Shown: positions 26,870 through 36,322 of the stretch, one piece after another
Numbering within the stretch: position 1 is the stretch's first letter
Layout of the letters: each line of letters starts with the position of its first letter
From: Bacillota bacterium
Lineage (GTDB): Bacteria; Bacillota; Limnochordia; Darwinibacteriales; JAAYFS01
NCBI GenBank assembly: GCA_012728115.1
Contig: JAAYFS010000052.1
Coordinates: 34,269-98,268, forward strand
Length of the DNA stretch: 64,000 bases
Direction: 5' to 3'
Notes under the pieces: model-generated
The model's input: only the letters and a program-made list of their open reading frames with translations
What the model was told of the DNA's origin: nothing
The model's database searches: none
Program-made: the position numbers and the translations under genes

Positions 26870-27886
26870 TTAATCTGAAAAAAGTGCTGTAGCAAATGAC
26901 TCAGGATCAAAGTCCTGTAGATCTTCATTTTGCTCGCCTACACCAACCAATTTAACTGGTATTTTTAGCTCATGAGACAAAGCAAGGATGATTCCGCCTT
27001 TAGCTGTTCCATCTAATTTGGTTAAAACGATCCCTGTTAATGGCACAACTTCGTTAAACAAGCGCGCTTGCGATAATGCGTTCTGTCCAGTAGTAGCATC
27101 GATAACTAAGAGTACTTCATCTGGCTCACGCCCCAATTCCTTAGATACCACCCTATACACCTTTCCTAATTCCGCCATCAAATTCTTTTTAGTTTGTAAA
27201 CGTCCAGCGGTATCTAAAAGCAAAACATCCGCTTTTCTTGCCTTTGCGGCTGCCACCGCATCAAATGCTACTGCGGCAGGATCACTTCCTTCTTTATGAG
27301 CGATAATGTCTACGCCGATTCTTGTTGCCCAAGTTTCCAACTGCTCGATCGCAGCAGCGCGGAAGGTATCGCCAGCAGCAAACAGAACCTTGGCTTGTTC
27401 TTGCTTCAGTCGATAACCTAACTTACCAATGGTAGTGGTTTTACCTGCTCCATTAACGCCGACTACCATAATAACTGCAGGTGAGTTATCTCCAATGGCC
27501 AAAGGAGCGGCATTTTCCGAGAAAATGCTAACGATAACTTGCTCAAGTGTTTCTTTCAGTTGAATTCCTTCTTTTAACTTGTCGCGTTTTGCTCTTTCTC
27601 TTAACTCGTCGATTAAGTACATTGTGGTTTCAAAGCCGACATCAGCTTGAATCAGCAGATCTTCCAGTTCTTCGAATAATTCTTCATCAATCGTTCTACC
27701 AGTAAGAAGTGATTCGACTTTACCAAAAAGACCTTGTCTAGTCTTTGAAAGACCACTTTTCAACCGTTGAAAGAAATTATTCTTTGTCTCAGTATTTTCA
27801 GTACTGACAGTTTCCGTACTGAGAGTATCAGTAGTGTTTTTTATCTCATCATCTTTTCTTCTGCGGAAAATATTTCTCCAGCCCAT
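26870..27886 (-). CDS. ftsY: Signal recognition particle receptor FtsY
   Basis: The 338-residue SRP receptor GTPase has GVNGAGKT (about 143-150), DTAGRLQTKKN and TKLDGTAKGG. The N-terminal part is short, with a Thr/Ser/Glu-rich repeat-like stretch (TDTLSTETVSTENTETKN, residues 19-36) instead of a long acidic A-domain. It docks SRP-ribosome complexes at the membrane. It lies 12 bases after smc, as in Bacillus. Confidence 0.97.
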   Translation of the reverse strand: MGWRNIFRRRKDDEIKNTTDTLSTETVSTENTETKNNFFQRLKSGLSKTRQGLFGKVESLLTGRTIDEELFEELEDLLIQADVGFETTMYLIDELRERAKRDKLKEGIQLKETLEQVIVSIFSENAAPLAIGDNSPAVIMVVGVNGAGKTTTIGKLGYRLKQEQAKVLFAAGDTFRAAAIEQLETWATRIGVDIIAHKEGSDPAAVAFDAVAAAKARKADVLLLDTAGRLQTKKNLMAELGKVYRVVSKELGREPDEVLLVIDATTGQNALSQARLFNEVVPLTGIVLTKLDGTAKGGIILALSHELKIPVKLVGVGEQNEDLQDFDPESFATALFSD

Positions 27887-27897
27887 GACTTTCCCCC

Positions 27898-30800
27898 TTA
27901 ACTAATCTGACTTAATCTAACCGATACCAACTGCGAAATGGCTTGCTTAGACATCGTAATTCCATAGAGATTATCTGCATTCTCGATAGTGCTTTGTCGA
28001 TGGCTGATCACTAAACACTGGGTTTCTTGGGAGAAAGATTTTAACAAACGCGAAAACCTTTCCAAATTACCCTCATCCAAAGCGGCATCGATTTCGTCAA
28101 GAATGCAGAAAGGTGTTGGCTTAGCCTTTCGGATCGAAAAAAGTAATGCAATTGCAGTCAGCGCTCTTTCACCACCAGAAAGCATTAATACATTCTGAAG
28201 CTTTTTCCCTGGTGGTTGGGCGATAATATCCACACCGGTGTTTAACAAATCCGTTGGATCCGCGAGTACTAAATCAGCATGTCCTCCTTGAAATAACTCT
28301 TGAAAAAGATTTTTAAACTCATTCCTGACCTGCTCGAAAGTTTCTGCAAATCTTTGTTTCGATACCTCATCCATTTCCCTAATAACTTTTTCTAACGAGC
28401 CCTTTGCTTCATAAAGATCGTTAAGTTGTGATTCTAAAAACTCACAACGCTCGCTAACTTCCTGGAATTCTTCTATCGCTTTAAGATTCACATCCCCAAG
28501 TTCCATGAGCTCGATCTTTAGTCGATCGATCTCTTTCTTTAAATGAGTACGAGACTCTTTAACTTCCCGAGCTAATGCTTGTTCTTCACTGACCTGGCGA
28601 TCAGCGAGTCTTTCCGACACTTGTCCCATTTCATACTCAATTTTATTTATCTTTAAGTCTAATTCATTAATTCGAACCTCAACTTGTCTAAATCTTTTTT
28701 GATAGGCTTTTACTTGTTGATTTTCCTCAAGCAACAAATTTTGTTTGGTTAGGCGTTCAGTCCTAATCTTTTCTATTTTTTCGGCTAAAACAGTCTTTTG
28801 CTGGCGTTTATTATCGTAGTCATTTTTGTCCGCCTGCATTTGTTCTTCCAGTTCAGCTAGCAAGTTTTTCAATAACGCGATTTCATTCTGTTGTCTAACA
28901 CTTTCATTAATCTGGCGTTGATAAAGCTCTTCAAGATCCTTTAATTGTCTGCGCTTTTGATTCACAATACCAGCTATTTCTGTTAGCTTGATTCTCTGCT
29001 GGGTAACATTCTCAGATGATTTCTCAATATCTTGACTATACACTCTAAGCTCTTCTTCAAGATTCTTAATTGTTAAGCGTAACTCAACTTCCTCATGCTC
29101 TAATTCTTTCAGCCTTTTGCTCGCTAACTTCTCTTCTTCATGAAGACTATTCAAGCTAAGTTTAAGCTCCTCACAATCGCCCGATTTGGATTCGATTTGG
29201 AAATCTAACTGAACTAACTCTGTTTCGTAACGGGTCAATTGGGTATCTAATTGCCTGATTTCATTTTCGAGTTCTCGATTCGCATTCATTAACTCATTTA
29301 TCTGGCTATTAAACTCGCTTATACTCCTATTCAAACCCACTTGCTCTTGTTTAAGCACTTCGATCTCTTGGTTTAACGTTTGTACTAAAATCTCGATCTC
29401 AGAAATCCTACTTTTTCTTTGTAATAAACCAACCGTCTTGGTTCCTAGACTCCCACCCGTCATTGCTCCGCTAGGCATGATTAACTCGCCAGCCTTGGTG
29501 ACGATCCTACTAAAGGATGGAAGTACACTCCTTAGTGCGAGTGCAGTATCGAGATCCTCGGTAATAACAACTCGTCCTAAAAGAGATGCTATTGCTGAAT
29601 GGATTTTCGGATCATACTTTAGTAAATTGACAGCTGGTCCATGAACCCCAGAAATTTCCCAATACTTTGCAAACCCCTTTGGAAATTCTGAATATTTTAT
29701 TTCGTCGAGAGGTAAAAACGTAGCTCGTCCAGCATTAGCTTTTTTCAACCATTCAATAGCAAGTTTAGCATCCTGTTGAGTTGGAGCGATGATATTCTGT
29801 AAAGAAGCGCCTAGTGCTATTTCAAATGCGGTTTCAAAACCTTTCGGTACCTCAATCAATTCTGCTACAGTACCGGTCAGATTAAAATCTTTTTTGGGCA
29901 ATTGCATCAAACGCTTAACTCCAAGGCTATAACCCTCGTAATCATCTTCAAGACTTTTGAGTGCTTTTAGCTGTGAATCGTTTTGTTGGCGCTGATTCAT
30001 TTTGTGCGCTAGTTTTTCTAATGCTTGGCTTAAACTAGATTCACATTGCTCTTTCTTTTGTTGTAAGGTAGTTAGTTTCGAGTTTAGCTTACTTATTTCG
30101 CTAACTCTACCCTGTTTTTCTGCTTGAAGTTCTTTAAGGTTTTTTTCAAGCTCCGCTTTTCTCTGTATTAGAGTATCTTTCTCATCGCTTGCTTTCGCTA
30201 ATCTTTGTTTTAAAGATTCTTCTTGTTGGCTAAAGTTTCTAACAAAGTTTCGTTCCTCAGCAAGTTTCCGCATAAAATCCAGAAAGCCAACCTTCATGTC
30301 TTCGATAAGTTGGGTTTTTGTTTGATACTCTTCACGCGAAACCGCCACTTCGGAACTTGCTTTTTCTAAAGCAACATTCATTTCTTCATGCTCTAACAGA
30401 ACATTAGTTAATTCATTCTTACACTCTTGAATTTGGTGATCAAGTTCACTTTCTCTTTCTTGGCTTGCTTTTAGCGAGTCCTCTAACTCACTTATCTTTG
30501 CTTTGGTGTTCTTGATCCTCTCCTCAACTACTTGAACTCTTTCTGAGAGCGTACTTACCTGATCGTTGATTAGCAAGAACTCGCTTTGCGCCGAATTAGC
30601 CTTTTCATCAAGGTCGTTTAATTCTAACTGAATCGTTTGAGTTTTTTCTTCTAAATTTTCTAATTCCTTTTCAAGTTGACTATATTCATTCTTGAGACCA
30701 CTTATTTGTTCTTGGAGTTTATTACGATCCTCCACTAATTTTCCATAAATCAACGAATCATAATCCACCTGATAATTGTTAAGGTCAGTCGACAATGCTT

Positions 30801-31446
30801 TATAAATTTTCGCTTGTTCCGCTTCTTTTTCTAACGGACCTAACCGCGATCTTAGCTCATTAAAGATATCAGTAATTCTCACGATATCCTGCTTAGTTCT
30901 TTCAATCTTTCTAACTGCCTCTTCTTTCTTATTACGGTACTTCATTATTCCTGCTGTTTCTTCTAGCAAAGCACGTCGATCACTAGAATTAACACTTAAA
31001 ACTGCATCGACTTGCCCTTGACCAATGATTGCTAAACCATCTTTGCCAAGACCCGTATCCGTAATTAGATCTTGGATATCTTTCAGCCGACAACGATTGT
31101 TATTAATAAGGAACTCACTCTCGCCTGAACGGAACACTCTGCGGGTAATAGTCACTTCATTGTATTCGATAGGTAAAAATCCATCGCTATTATCCAATGT
31201 AAGCTGCACTTCCGCCATTCCTAAAGGCTTTTGCGAATCCGTTCCCGCAAAAATGATATCCTCCATTTTGGTGCCTCTAAGCGTCTTTGCGCTCTGTTCC
31301 CCTAGCACCCAACGAACGGCATCAGAGATGTTACTTTTTCCGCTACCATTCGGTCCAACGATCGCGGTTAATCCATCAGCAAATTCTAGTCGCGACTTGG
31401 TAGCAAACGATTTAAAACCAACTAAATCTAATCGCTTTAAACGCAT
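27898..31446 (-). CDS. smc: Chromosome segregation protein SMC
   Basis: The 1182-residue ATPase has an N-terminal head with Walker A GPNGSGKS (31-38) and a long coiled coil. The hinge lies at roughly 510-680 (LPKKDFNLTGTVAELI, then GSLGTKTVGLLQRKSRI). A returning coiled coil leads to the C-terminal head with the LSGGERALTAIALLFSI signature and FCILDEIDAALDEGN Walker B. Two molecules join at the hinge and, with ScpA/ScpB, organise and separate chromosomes. Length is normal for bacterial SMC. Confidence 0.98.
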   Translation of the reverse strand: MRLKRLDLVGFKSFATKSRLEFADGLTAIVGPNGSGKSNISDAVRWVLGEQSAKTLRGTKMEDIIFAGTDSQKPLGMAEVQLTLDNSDGFLPIEYNEVTITRRVFRSGESEFLINNNRCRLKDIQDLITDTGLGKDGLAIIGQGQVDAVLSVNSSDRRALLEETAGIMKYRNKKEEAVRKIERTKQDIVRITDIFNELRSRLGPLEKEAEQAKIYKALSTDLNNYQVDYDSLIYGKLVEDRNKLQEQISGLKNEYSQLEKELENLEEKTQTIQLELNDLDEKANSAQSEFLLINDQVSTLSERVQVVEERIKNTKAKISELEDSLKASQERESELDHQIQECKNELTNVLLEHEEMNVALEKASSEVAVSREEYQTKTQLIEDMKVGFLDFMRKLAEERNFVRNFSQQEESLKQRLAKASDEKDTLIQRKAELEKNLKELQAEKQGRVSEISKLNSKLTTLQQKKEQCESSLSQALEKLAHKMNQRQQNDSQLKALKSLEDDYEGYSLGVKRLMQLPKKDFNLTGTVAELIEVPKGFETAFEIALGASLQNIIAPTQQDAKLAIEWLKKANAGRATFLPLDEIKYSEFPKGFAKYWEISGVHGPAVNLLKYDPKIHSAIASLLGRVVITEDLDTALALRSVLPSFSRIVTKAGELIMPSGAMTGGSLGTKTVGLLQRKSRISEIEILVQTLNQEIEVLKQEQVGLNRSISEFNSQINELMNANRELENEIRQLDTQLTRYETELVQLDFQIESKSGDCEELKLSLNSLHEEEKLASKRLKELEHEEVELRLTIKNLEEELRVYSQDIEKSSENVTQQRIKLTEIAGIVNQKRRQLKDLEELYQRQINESVRQQNEIALLKNLLAELEEQMQADKNDYDNKRQQKTVLAEKIEKIRTERLTKQNLLLEENQQVKAYQKRFRQVEVRINELDLKINKIEYEMGQVSERLADRQVSEEQALAREVKESRTHLKKEIDRLKIELMELGDVNLKAIEEFQEVSERCEFLESQLNDLYEAKGSLEKVIREMDEVSKQRFAETFEQVRNEFKNLFQELFQGGHADLVLADPTDLLNTGVDIIAQPPGKKLQNVLMLSGGERALTAIALLFSIRKAKPTPFCILDEIDAALDEGNLERFSRLLKSFSQETQCLVISHRQSTIENADNLYGITMSKQAISQLVSVRLSQIS

Positions 31447-31492
31447 AATATACCTCCATCTTATGATGCCTAAAAACAGCCTGTAGATGATT

Positions 31493-31520
31493 ATTTTACC
31501 ACATTTTTACCTAAAAAAAA
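31493..31520 (-). promoter_or_regulatory. Possible extended -10 promoter for smc-ftsY
   Basis: Minus-strand TGGTAAAAT (31493-31501) gives an extended -10 element; the region 17 bases upstream is a T-run that makes only a poor -35. It lies between the terminator of the sigma gene and smc. Confidence 0.4.
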
Positions 31521-31541
31521 ACTGGGAGCTAACCTCCCAGT
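31513..31541 (-). terminator. Rho-independent terminator after the SigH-like gene
   Basis: Minus-strand ACTGGGAG (31541-31534) pairs with CTCCCAGT (31528-31521) and is followed by eight T residues. The left arm includes the last codons of the sigma gene, and the stop codon lies in the loop. Confidence 0.92.
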
Positions 31542-32236
31542 CGAATATCCAAGTAAAGGTCCTCACGTTTGCGAACCTGTGTAGGTACTTTTGGACTCAA
31601 TAAAGAACCGTATTGATTCATAATCCTTCTTAGTTTGAGTTTCACTCGCGTTCTAGCGTTATCGACAGCTTTGGCCCCAATACCTATCTCTTCTTCAATT
31701 TCGCTACTTGTATACCCATTAAGAAACAACATGATCACAGTATATTCCAAAATTGAAAGATGGTTTCGTAAAACTTGATTCAAGCTAGCATTAATAACTT
31801 TTTGTTCCACGAAAGTCTCTGGATCAATCTTAGCATCGTTTGTGGGAATAAGATCCATAAACGTCCGACTTTCGTCAGTATTTGTATATGTATAAAGTGA
31901 TACCGCGTCATTTAAGGCCTTATGTTTATTTCCATTACTCTGTTTGATGATGTTGTAAACCTTTCGGATTATGCAAATGTAAGCAAACGAACTAAACTTG
32001 ACGTCATACTGCTCTGGCTTGTACTCATTAATCGCATTTAATAGTCCGATTAGACCTTCTTGTAATAGATCTTCGAATTCTAAAAAACTAGCGTAATAAT
32101 TCCTTATTATGTGTTTTACCATAGGGACGTACTTTCTAACCAGTTCTTCCTTCGCAAGTGGATTTCCCTCTCGAATCAGAGAAATTAGATATAAATCCGC
32201 CTCCTGATTGGTCATTTTAGCAGTATCTTCGAACAT
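31529..32236 (-). CDS. RNA polymerase sigma factor of the SigH (Spo0H) type
   Basis: The 235-residue sigma-70 family factor has region 2 (LVRKYVPMVKHIIRNYYASF, FEDLLQEGLIGLLNAINEY, FSSFAYICIIRKVYNIIKQ) and region 4 (LSILEYTVIMLFLNGYTSSE, IEEEIGIGAKAVDNARTRVKLKLRRIM). Layout, length and the linker (KHKALNDAVSLYTYTNTDES) resemble SigH, which directs early sporulation genes. SigH normally lies near rlmB/secE, so this may be the relocated gene or a paralogue. It lies between rnc and smc with its own terminator and a possible SigH-type promoter upstream. Confidence 0.8.
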   Translation of the reverse strand: MFEDTAKMTNQEADLYLISLIREGNPLAKEELVRKYVPMVKHIIRNYYASFLEFEDLLQEGLIGLLNAINEYKPEQYDVKFSSFAYICIIRKVYNIIKQSNGNKHKALNDAVSLYTYTNTDESRTFMDLIPTNDAKIDPETFVEQKVINASLNQVLRNHLSILEYTVIMLFLNGYTSSEIEEEIGIGAKAVDNARTRVKLKLRRIMNQYGSLLSPKVPTQVRKREDLYLDIRLGG

Positions 32237-32292
32237 TACTCATCCTCCTTGTCCCGACAGTACATGCTATCTTGCTAATATATATGTCAGGC

Positions 32293-32320
32293 ATTCGGAA
32301 TTATGAGTAAAAAATCCAAA
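32293..32320 (-). promoter_or_regulatory. Possible SigH-type promoter of the SigH-like gene
   Basis: Minus-strand TTTGGATTT and TCCGAAT are spaced by 12 bases; the SigH consensus is RNAGGAWWW, 11-12 bases, RNNGAAT. The GGAWWW and GAAT cores match, and three outer positions do not. It lies about 55-85 bases before the start codon and would give autoregulation. Confidence 0.4.
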
Positions 32321-32353
32321 GGTCATCTTAAAGCTCGTTTTTGCGTTTTTCTG

Positions 32354-33040
32354 TTACCTATCCTTCTCTAATCCATCCAAAGCTGCACGCGCTGCTTGTT
32401 GGGCAGCTTCCTTCTTCGTACGACCACTTCCGCGACCTAGAAGCCGCTCTTTAGAATATACTTCGATCACAAATAACTTATTATGATCAGGACCTACCGC
32501 TTCCACTAATTTGTAAATCGGTCTTTCGTGATTACGTTGTTGGAGGTACTCTTGCAAGGAGCTTTTAGCATCAACAAATCTAAGAGTTTTCTCATCCCAT
32601 TCTGGTAAATCGGCGAGAATAACTTGAGCGGCAGCTTCAAAACCACCATCTAAATAGACTGCACCATAAACCGCTTCCAAAGCATCGCAAAGAAGAGAAT
32701 CGCGTTGCATCGCTTTATTACGTTCTTCGTTGCGTCCTACCAACAAAAACTCGTCGATCCTTAGATCTCTCGCTATCCTCGCTAACGTTGGTTGACTTAC
32801 TAAAAGTGCCCGCACCTTGGCTAACAACCCTTCGTTAAGATCAGGATATGTTTTATATAAATGGGTACTCACTACAAGTTGCAGGACAGCATCGCCAAGA
32901 AATTCAAGTCTTTCATTATCTTTTGTCTGTGTTAACTTAGCATAAGACTTATGCGTAAAGGCTTGAATCAATAAGTCCTGATTGTTAAAAGAGTAACCTA
33001 ATAGGTTTTCAAATTCCCGATAACTGATTTGTTGTGACAT
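32354..33040 (-). CDS. rnc: Ribonuclease III
   Basis: The protein is about 228 residues. The catalytic domain has the signature ERLEFLGDAVLQLVVSTHLY and DALEAVYGAVYLDGGFE. The C-terminal dsRNA-binding domain is SSLQEYLQQRNHERPIYKLV, then GSGRTKKEAAQQAARAALDGL. It processes rRNA precursors and double-stranded RNA. I use the ATG at 33040, preceded by AAGGTGG and overlapping the fabF stop (TAATG). Confidence 0.97.
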   Translation of the reverse strand: MSQQISYREFENLLGYSFNNQDLLIQAFTHKSYAKLTQTKDNERLEFLGDAVLQLVVSTHLYKTYPDLNEGLLAKVRALLVSQPTLARIARDLRIDEFLLVGRNEERNKAMQRDSLLCDALEAVYGAVYLDGGFEAAAQVILADLPEWDEKTLRFVDAKSSLQEYLQQRNHERPIYKLVEAVGPDHNKLFVIEVYSKERLLGRGSGRTKKEAAQQAARAALDGLEKDR

Positions 33041-34278
33041 TATTCTTTCCACCTTGCCAATAATAACACTCCGTTATGTCCCCCGAATCCAAACGAGTTG
33101 GACATCGCATAGTTTATTTCTGTCTCTCTCGATTGGTTAGGCACATAGTCCAAATCACACTCTGGATCAGGGGTTTCATAGTTATAGGTTCCTGGTATCA
33201 CTTGATTTTGGAGACTCAAAGCACAGATCGCTGCCTCCAATGCGCCAGCTGCACCAAGTAAATGACCTGTTAATGATTTGGTTGAACTAACCGCTAATTT
33301 ATAAGCATGATCACCAAAGACTTTTTTGATCGCTTGGGTTTCATACTTGTCATTATATTCAGTCGAGGTGCCATGAGCATTGATGTAGTCCACTTGCTCG
33401 ATAGCTATTTGGGCATCAAATAAAGCTTCCTTCATCGCTCTTTGTGCGCCTTCTCCTTCGGGTGCAGGCGAAGTAATATGATAAGCGTCACCTGTCGCTC
33501 CAAAACCAATAATTTCAGCGTAGATTCTAGCATTTCGACGCTTAGCATGTTCTAATTCTTCTAATACTAACACGGTTGAGCCTTCCCCCATTACAAAACC
33601 ATCTCTATTTAAATCGAAGGGTCTACTCGCTTTCGTTGGTTCGTCATTTCTGGTAGAAAGCGCACGGGCAGCTATAAAGCCAGCGATCCCTAATGGCGAC
33701 ACCGATGCTTCAGCTCCTCCTGCGAGCATTACATCTGCCGCTCCATAAGAGATACTACGATAAGCATCTCCAATTGAATGGGTTCCAGTAGCGCACGCTG
33801 TCACTGTGCAAGAATTCGGACCTTTAGCGCCAGTATGGATAGCGATCTGACCGCTTGCCATATCTGCTATTAACATAGGCACAAAGAAAGGACTTACTCT
33901 TGAAACCCCTCTTTCGAAAAGAACCCTAGCTTGTTCCTCCAATGTTTGAATTCCACCGATACCTGAACCCACCATGACGCCAATTCTTGTCGCGTTTTCC
34001 TCTGTGATCTCAAGGTTTGCATCTGCCAAACTCTGTTTAGCTGCTGCAATTGCATATTGACAAAAACGATCCATGCGTCTAACTTCTTTGCGTTCAATAT
34101 AGTCAGTTGGCTCAAAATCCTTAATTTCAGCGGCAATTTTTACAGGAAAATCTGAAGCATCAAAGCTTTCGATATAACTGATACCAGAAACGCCATTTAA
34201 GATATTATGCCACATTGTATCTTTATCGCCTAGCGAAGAAACAACCCCTATACCAGTTATCACTACTCTTCTTTTCAT
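33040..34278 (-). CDS. fabF: 3-oxoacyl-[ACP] synthase II (FabF)
   Basis: The 412-residue condensing enzyme has catalytic Cys162 ([15 protein letters not shown]), His302 ([11 protein letters not shown]) and His339 ([11 protein letters not shown]), the Cys-His-His triad of KAS I/II. I start at the ATG at 34278, preceded by AGGAG, giving the normal length. It elongates acyl-ACP with malonyl-ACP. It follows acpP after a hairpin that may attenuate its expression. Confidence 0.97.
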   Translation of the reverse strand: MKRRVVITGIGVVSSLGDKDTMWHNILNGVSGISYIESFDASDFPVKIAAEIKDFEPTDYIERKEVRRMDRFCQYAIAAAKQSLADANLEITEENATRIGVMVGSGIGGIQTLEEQARVLFERGVSRVSPFFVPMLIADMASGQIAIHTGAKGPNSCTVTACATGTHSIGDAYRSISYGAADVMLAGGAEASVSPLGIAGFIAARALSTRNDEPTKASRPFDLNRDGFVMGEGSTVLVLEELEHAKRRNARIYAEIIGFGATGDAYHITSPAPEGEGAQRAMKEALFDAQIAIEQVDYINAHGTSTEYNDKYETQAIKKVFGDHAYKLAVSSTKSLTGHLLGAAGALEAAICALSLQNQVIPGTYNYETPDPECDLDYVPNQSRETEINYAMSNSFGFGGHNGVLLLARWKE

Positions 34279-34299
34279 ATCTCTCACTCCTGCTTTAGG

Positions 34300-34326
34300 A
34301 AAAGAGAGTCCCACAGAGGGACCCTC
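34300..34326 (-). terminator. Hairpin between acpP and fabF, possible attenuator
   Basis: Minus-strand GAGGGTCCC (34326-34318) pairs fully with GGGACTCTC (34312-34304), counting one G-T pair, and is followed by TTTTCC. It would lower fabF transcription relative to acpP, consistent with the need for abundant ACP. Confidence 0.7.
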
Positions 34327-34351
34327 CTTATATCTGTAGAAACATCGTTAC

Positions 34352-34588
34352 TTATATTTGGGTTTGGCTATTAATATATTCTACAGCGTCTTTAACTAAT
34401 GAAATCTTCTCTGCATCTTCGTCAGGGATTTTTAGATCAAACTCCTCTTCAAAAGCCATCACCAATTCAACAACGTCTAAGGAATCTGCCCCTAAATCCT
34501 CGACAAAAGAAGCTTCTAAGGTAACCTCGTCAGGATCAACTCCTAATTGTTCGACAATGATTTCTTTTACCTTATCAAATACCTCCAA
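34352..34588 (-). CDS. acpP: Acyl carrier protein
   Basis: The protein of about 78 residues has the phosphopantetheine site [21 protein letters not shown] (Ser36) and an acidic composition. A TTG start at 34588, preceded by GGAGGTG, gives the expected length; the longer frame to 34687 has no homology to ACP in its first 33 residues. It carries growing acyl chains as 4-prime-phosphopantetheine thioesters. It lies between fabG and fabF. Confidence 0.96.
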   Translation of the reverse strand: MEVFDKVKEIIVEQLGVDPDEVTLEASFVEDLGADSLDVVELVMAFEEEFDLKIPDEDAEKISLVKDAVEYINSQTQI

Positions 34589-34688
34589 CCTTTTCACCTC
34601 CTTGCCAATTACACTAGTATGTTCAAATTCCCTGATTGTCAATTGACAAAGCAGAGGAAATCTACATGACCAATCCAACTCCATCACT

Positions 34689-35411
34689 CTACATCACTAA
34701 ACCACCATCAACGTTAATTATTTGCCCTGTAATGTATTTATTCATATCAGAAACCAAAAAGTAGACTGTATTTGCAACATCCTCGACAGTACCCGTTCTT
34801 CCTAAAGGTATCTGCGAGGCAATCATTTCCTTATGTTTATCACTTAATTGTTGCGTCATATCAGTATCGATATAACCTGGGGCAACAATATTCACGAGAA
34901 TTCCTCTAGAAGCTGTTTCCTTCGCCAAAGCCTTGCTAAACCCAATCAGACCTGCCTTACTAGCAGCATAATTTGTCTGACCTGTGTTACCTACTATCCC
35001 GATAACGGAAGAAATATTCACGATTTTTCCTGAACGTTGTTTTAACATCGGTCTGATCGCTGCCCGACAAAGATTAAAAGCTCCTGTTAGATTAATATTC
35101 AGGACTGAATTCCATTCTTCGTCCGTCATTCTTAATAAAAGATTATCACGTGTAATCCCTGCATTATTCACTAAAATATCGATTTTCCCCCATTTTTGGA
35201 TAACTGCATCAACAAACGCTTGACAATCGGTAGGGTTCGATACATCAGCTTTAAAGGCCAGAGTATTCTCTGTTTGTAAGTCCTTCAACAATTCCTCGTT
35301 TCGTCCACAGATAGCTACATTGGCACCGTTAGCTAGCAATTTTTTCGCAATCGCTTTTCCGATTCCTCTAGTAGCTCCTGAGACAATCGCAATTTTACCT
35401 ATTAAAGCCAT
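34689..35411 (-). CDS. fabG: 3-oxoacyl-[ACP] reductase (FabG)
   Basis: The 240-residue SDR enzyme has the NADPH motif [22 protein letters not shown], and the catalytic Ser135, Tyr148 and Lys152 ([23 protein letters not shown]). It ends in [15 protein letters not shown], the FabG tail. It reduces 3-ketoacyl-ACP. It starts 3 bases after the fabD stop. Confidence 0.97.
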   Translation of the reverse strand: MALIGKIAIVSGATRGIGKAIAKKLLANGANVAICGRNEELLKDLQTENTLAFKADVSNPTDCQAFVDAVIQKWGKIDILVNNAGITRDNLLLRMTDEEWNSVLNINLTGAFNLCRAAIRPMLKQRSGKIVNISSVIGIVGNTGQTNYAASKAGLIGFSKALAKETASRGILVNIVAPGYIDTDMTQQLSDKHKEMIASQIPLGRTGTVEDVANTVYFLVSDMNKYITGQIINVDGGLVM

Positions 35412-35413
35412 CC

Positions 35414-36322
35414 TTACTCCTCCCCTCCCAGTTTGACTAAGCTTATTCTTAGATTAGCTCCGATTCTCTTGGTGAATCCCGAAAGAACAGGCGTCAAACT
35501 GCACTCGATTAATCCTTCAATACCCATTCTTTCCAATAGCTCGATATTATCTACCCATAAGACTGGAGCAGTTAATTGCAAAACAAGTTCTTGCTTTATT
35601 TCGTCACCAGTAGTAAGAACAATATTTCTTCCATTACTGATAACTGGAGCTATTGGGTTGCGAAATTCAAATCCAGAATCCAGGAACTCCTTAAAATCCT
35701 TAGCGGCAGGCTCCATCAATTTGGAGTGGAATGGTCCGCTCACGTTTAAGGGGATTACCCTCTTTGCGCCTTGAGCGTTAGCCAGGGCTTGAATTTCGTT
35801 GAGTGCACCTATTTGACCACTCACTACGATCTGTTCAGGGGAGTTTAAATTAGCTACTTGAACCCATTCATTGGTTTTGCTCACAGTATCTAAGCATAAC
35901 TGGTTCACCAGCTTACTGTCAAGACCAATAATTGCAAGCATTCCTCCTGAATCCGCACTCACTTTTTCCATCAACTCAGCCCTCTTTGCCACGATCTTTA
36001 CTCCATCTTGAAACGATATTGCTTCAGAAGCTACCATCGCAGTTACTTCCCCAAGGCTGTGCCCAAGAAAATAGGCAGGATTGAAACGTTCTTTAACCAA
36101 TGAATACAAAGCCAAACTGGTCACAAATATTGCTGGTTGAGCATAAACTGTTTGTTTAAGCTTATCCTCGGGGCCTTCATTGCATAACTTCAAAAGATCA
36201 TATCCGAGTACTTGACTAGCATAAACATAATACTCCTCAACAAACCCAGAGACAAAATCAGCCATGCCAACCTTCTGAACGCCTTGACCTGGAAAGGCGA
36301 TCGCCACTTTCTTTTCGTTCAT
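35414..36322 (-). CDS. fabD: Malonyl-CoA:ACP transacylase (FabD)
   Basis: The 302-residue enzyme has IAFPGQGVQKVGM, active-site GHSLGEVTAMV (Ser89), QPAIFVTSLAL and GPFHSKLMEPA (His). It makes malonyl-ACP, the elongation donor. Its start overlaps the fabH stop (ATGA type). Confidence 0.97.
   Translation of the reverse strand: MNEKKVAIAFPGQGVQKVGMADFVSGFVEEYYVYASQVLGYDLLKLCNEGPEDKLKQTVYAQPAIFVTSLALYSLVKERFNPAYFLGHSLGEVTAMVASEAISFQDGVKIVAKRAELMEKVSADSGGMLAIIGLDSKLVNQLCLDTVSKTNEWVQVANLNSPEQIVVSGQIGALNEIQALANAQGAKRVIPLNVSGPFHSKLMEPAAKDFKEFLDSGFEFRNPIAPVISNGRNIVLTTGDEIKQELVLQLTAPVLWVDNIELLERMGIEGLIECSLTPVLSGFTKRIGANLRISLVKLGGEE

Noticed and set aside
27780..27840. Short repeats in the ftsY 5-prime end (Ser/Thr/Glu-coding)
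   Set aside because: They are simple codon repeats in a low-complexity linker, not a mobile or regulatory repeat.
31025..31486. 153-codon plus-strand ORF opposite the smc start
   Set aside because: Antisense to the conserved SMC head region; no supporting signals.
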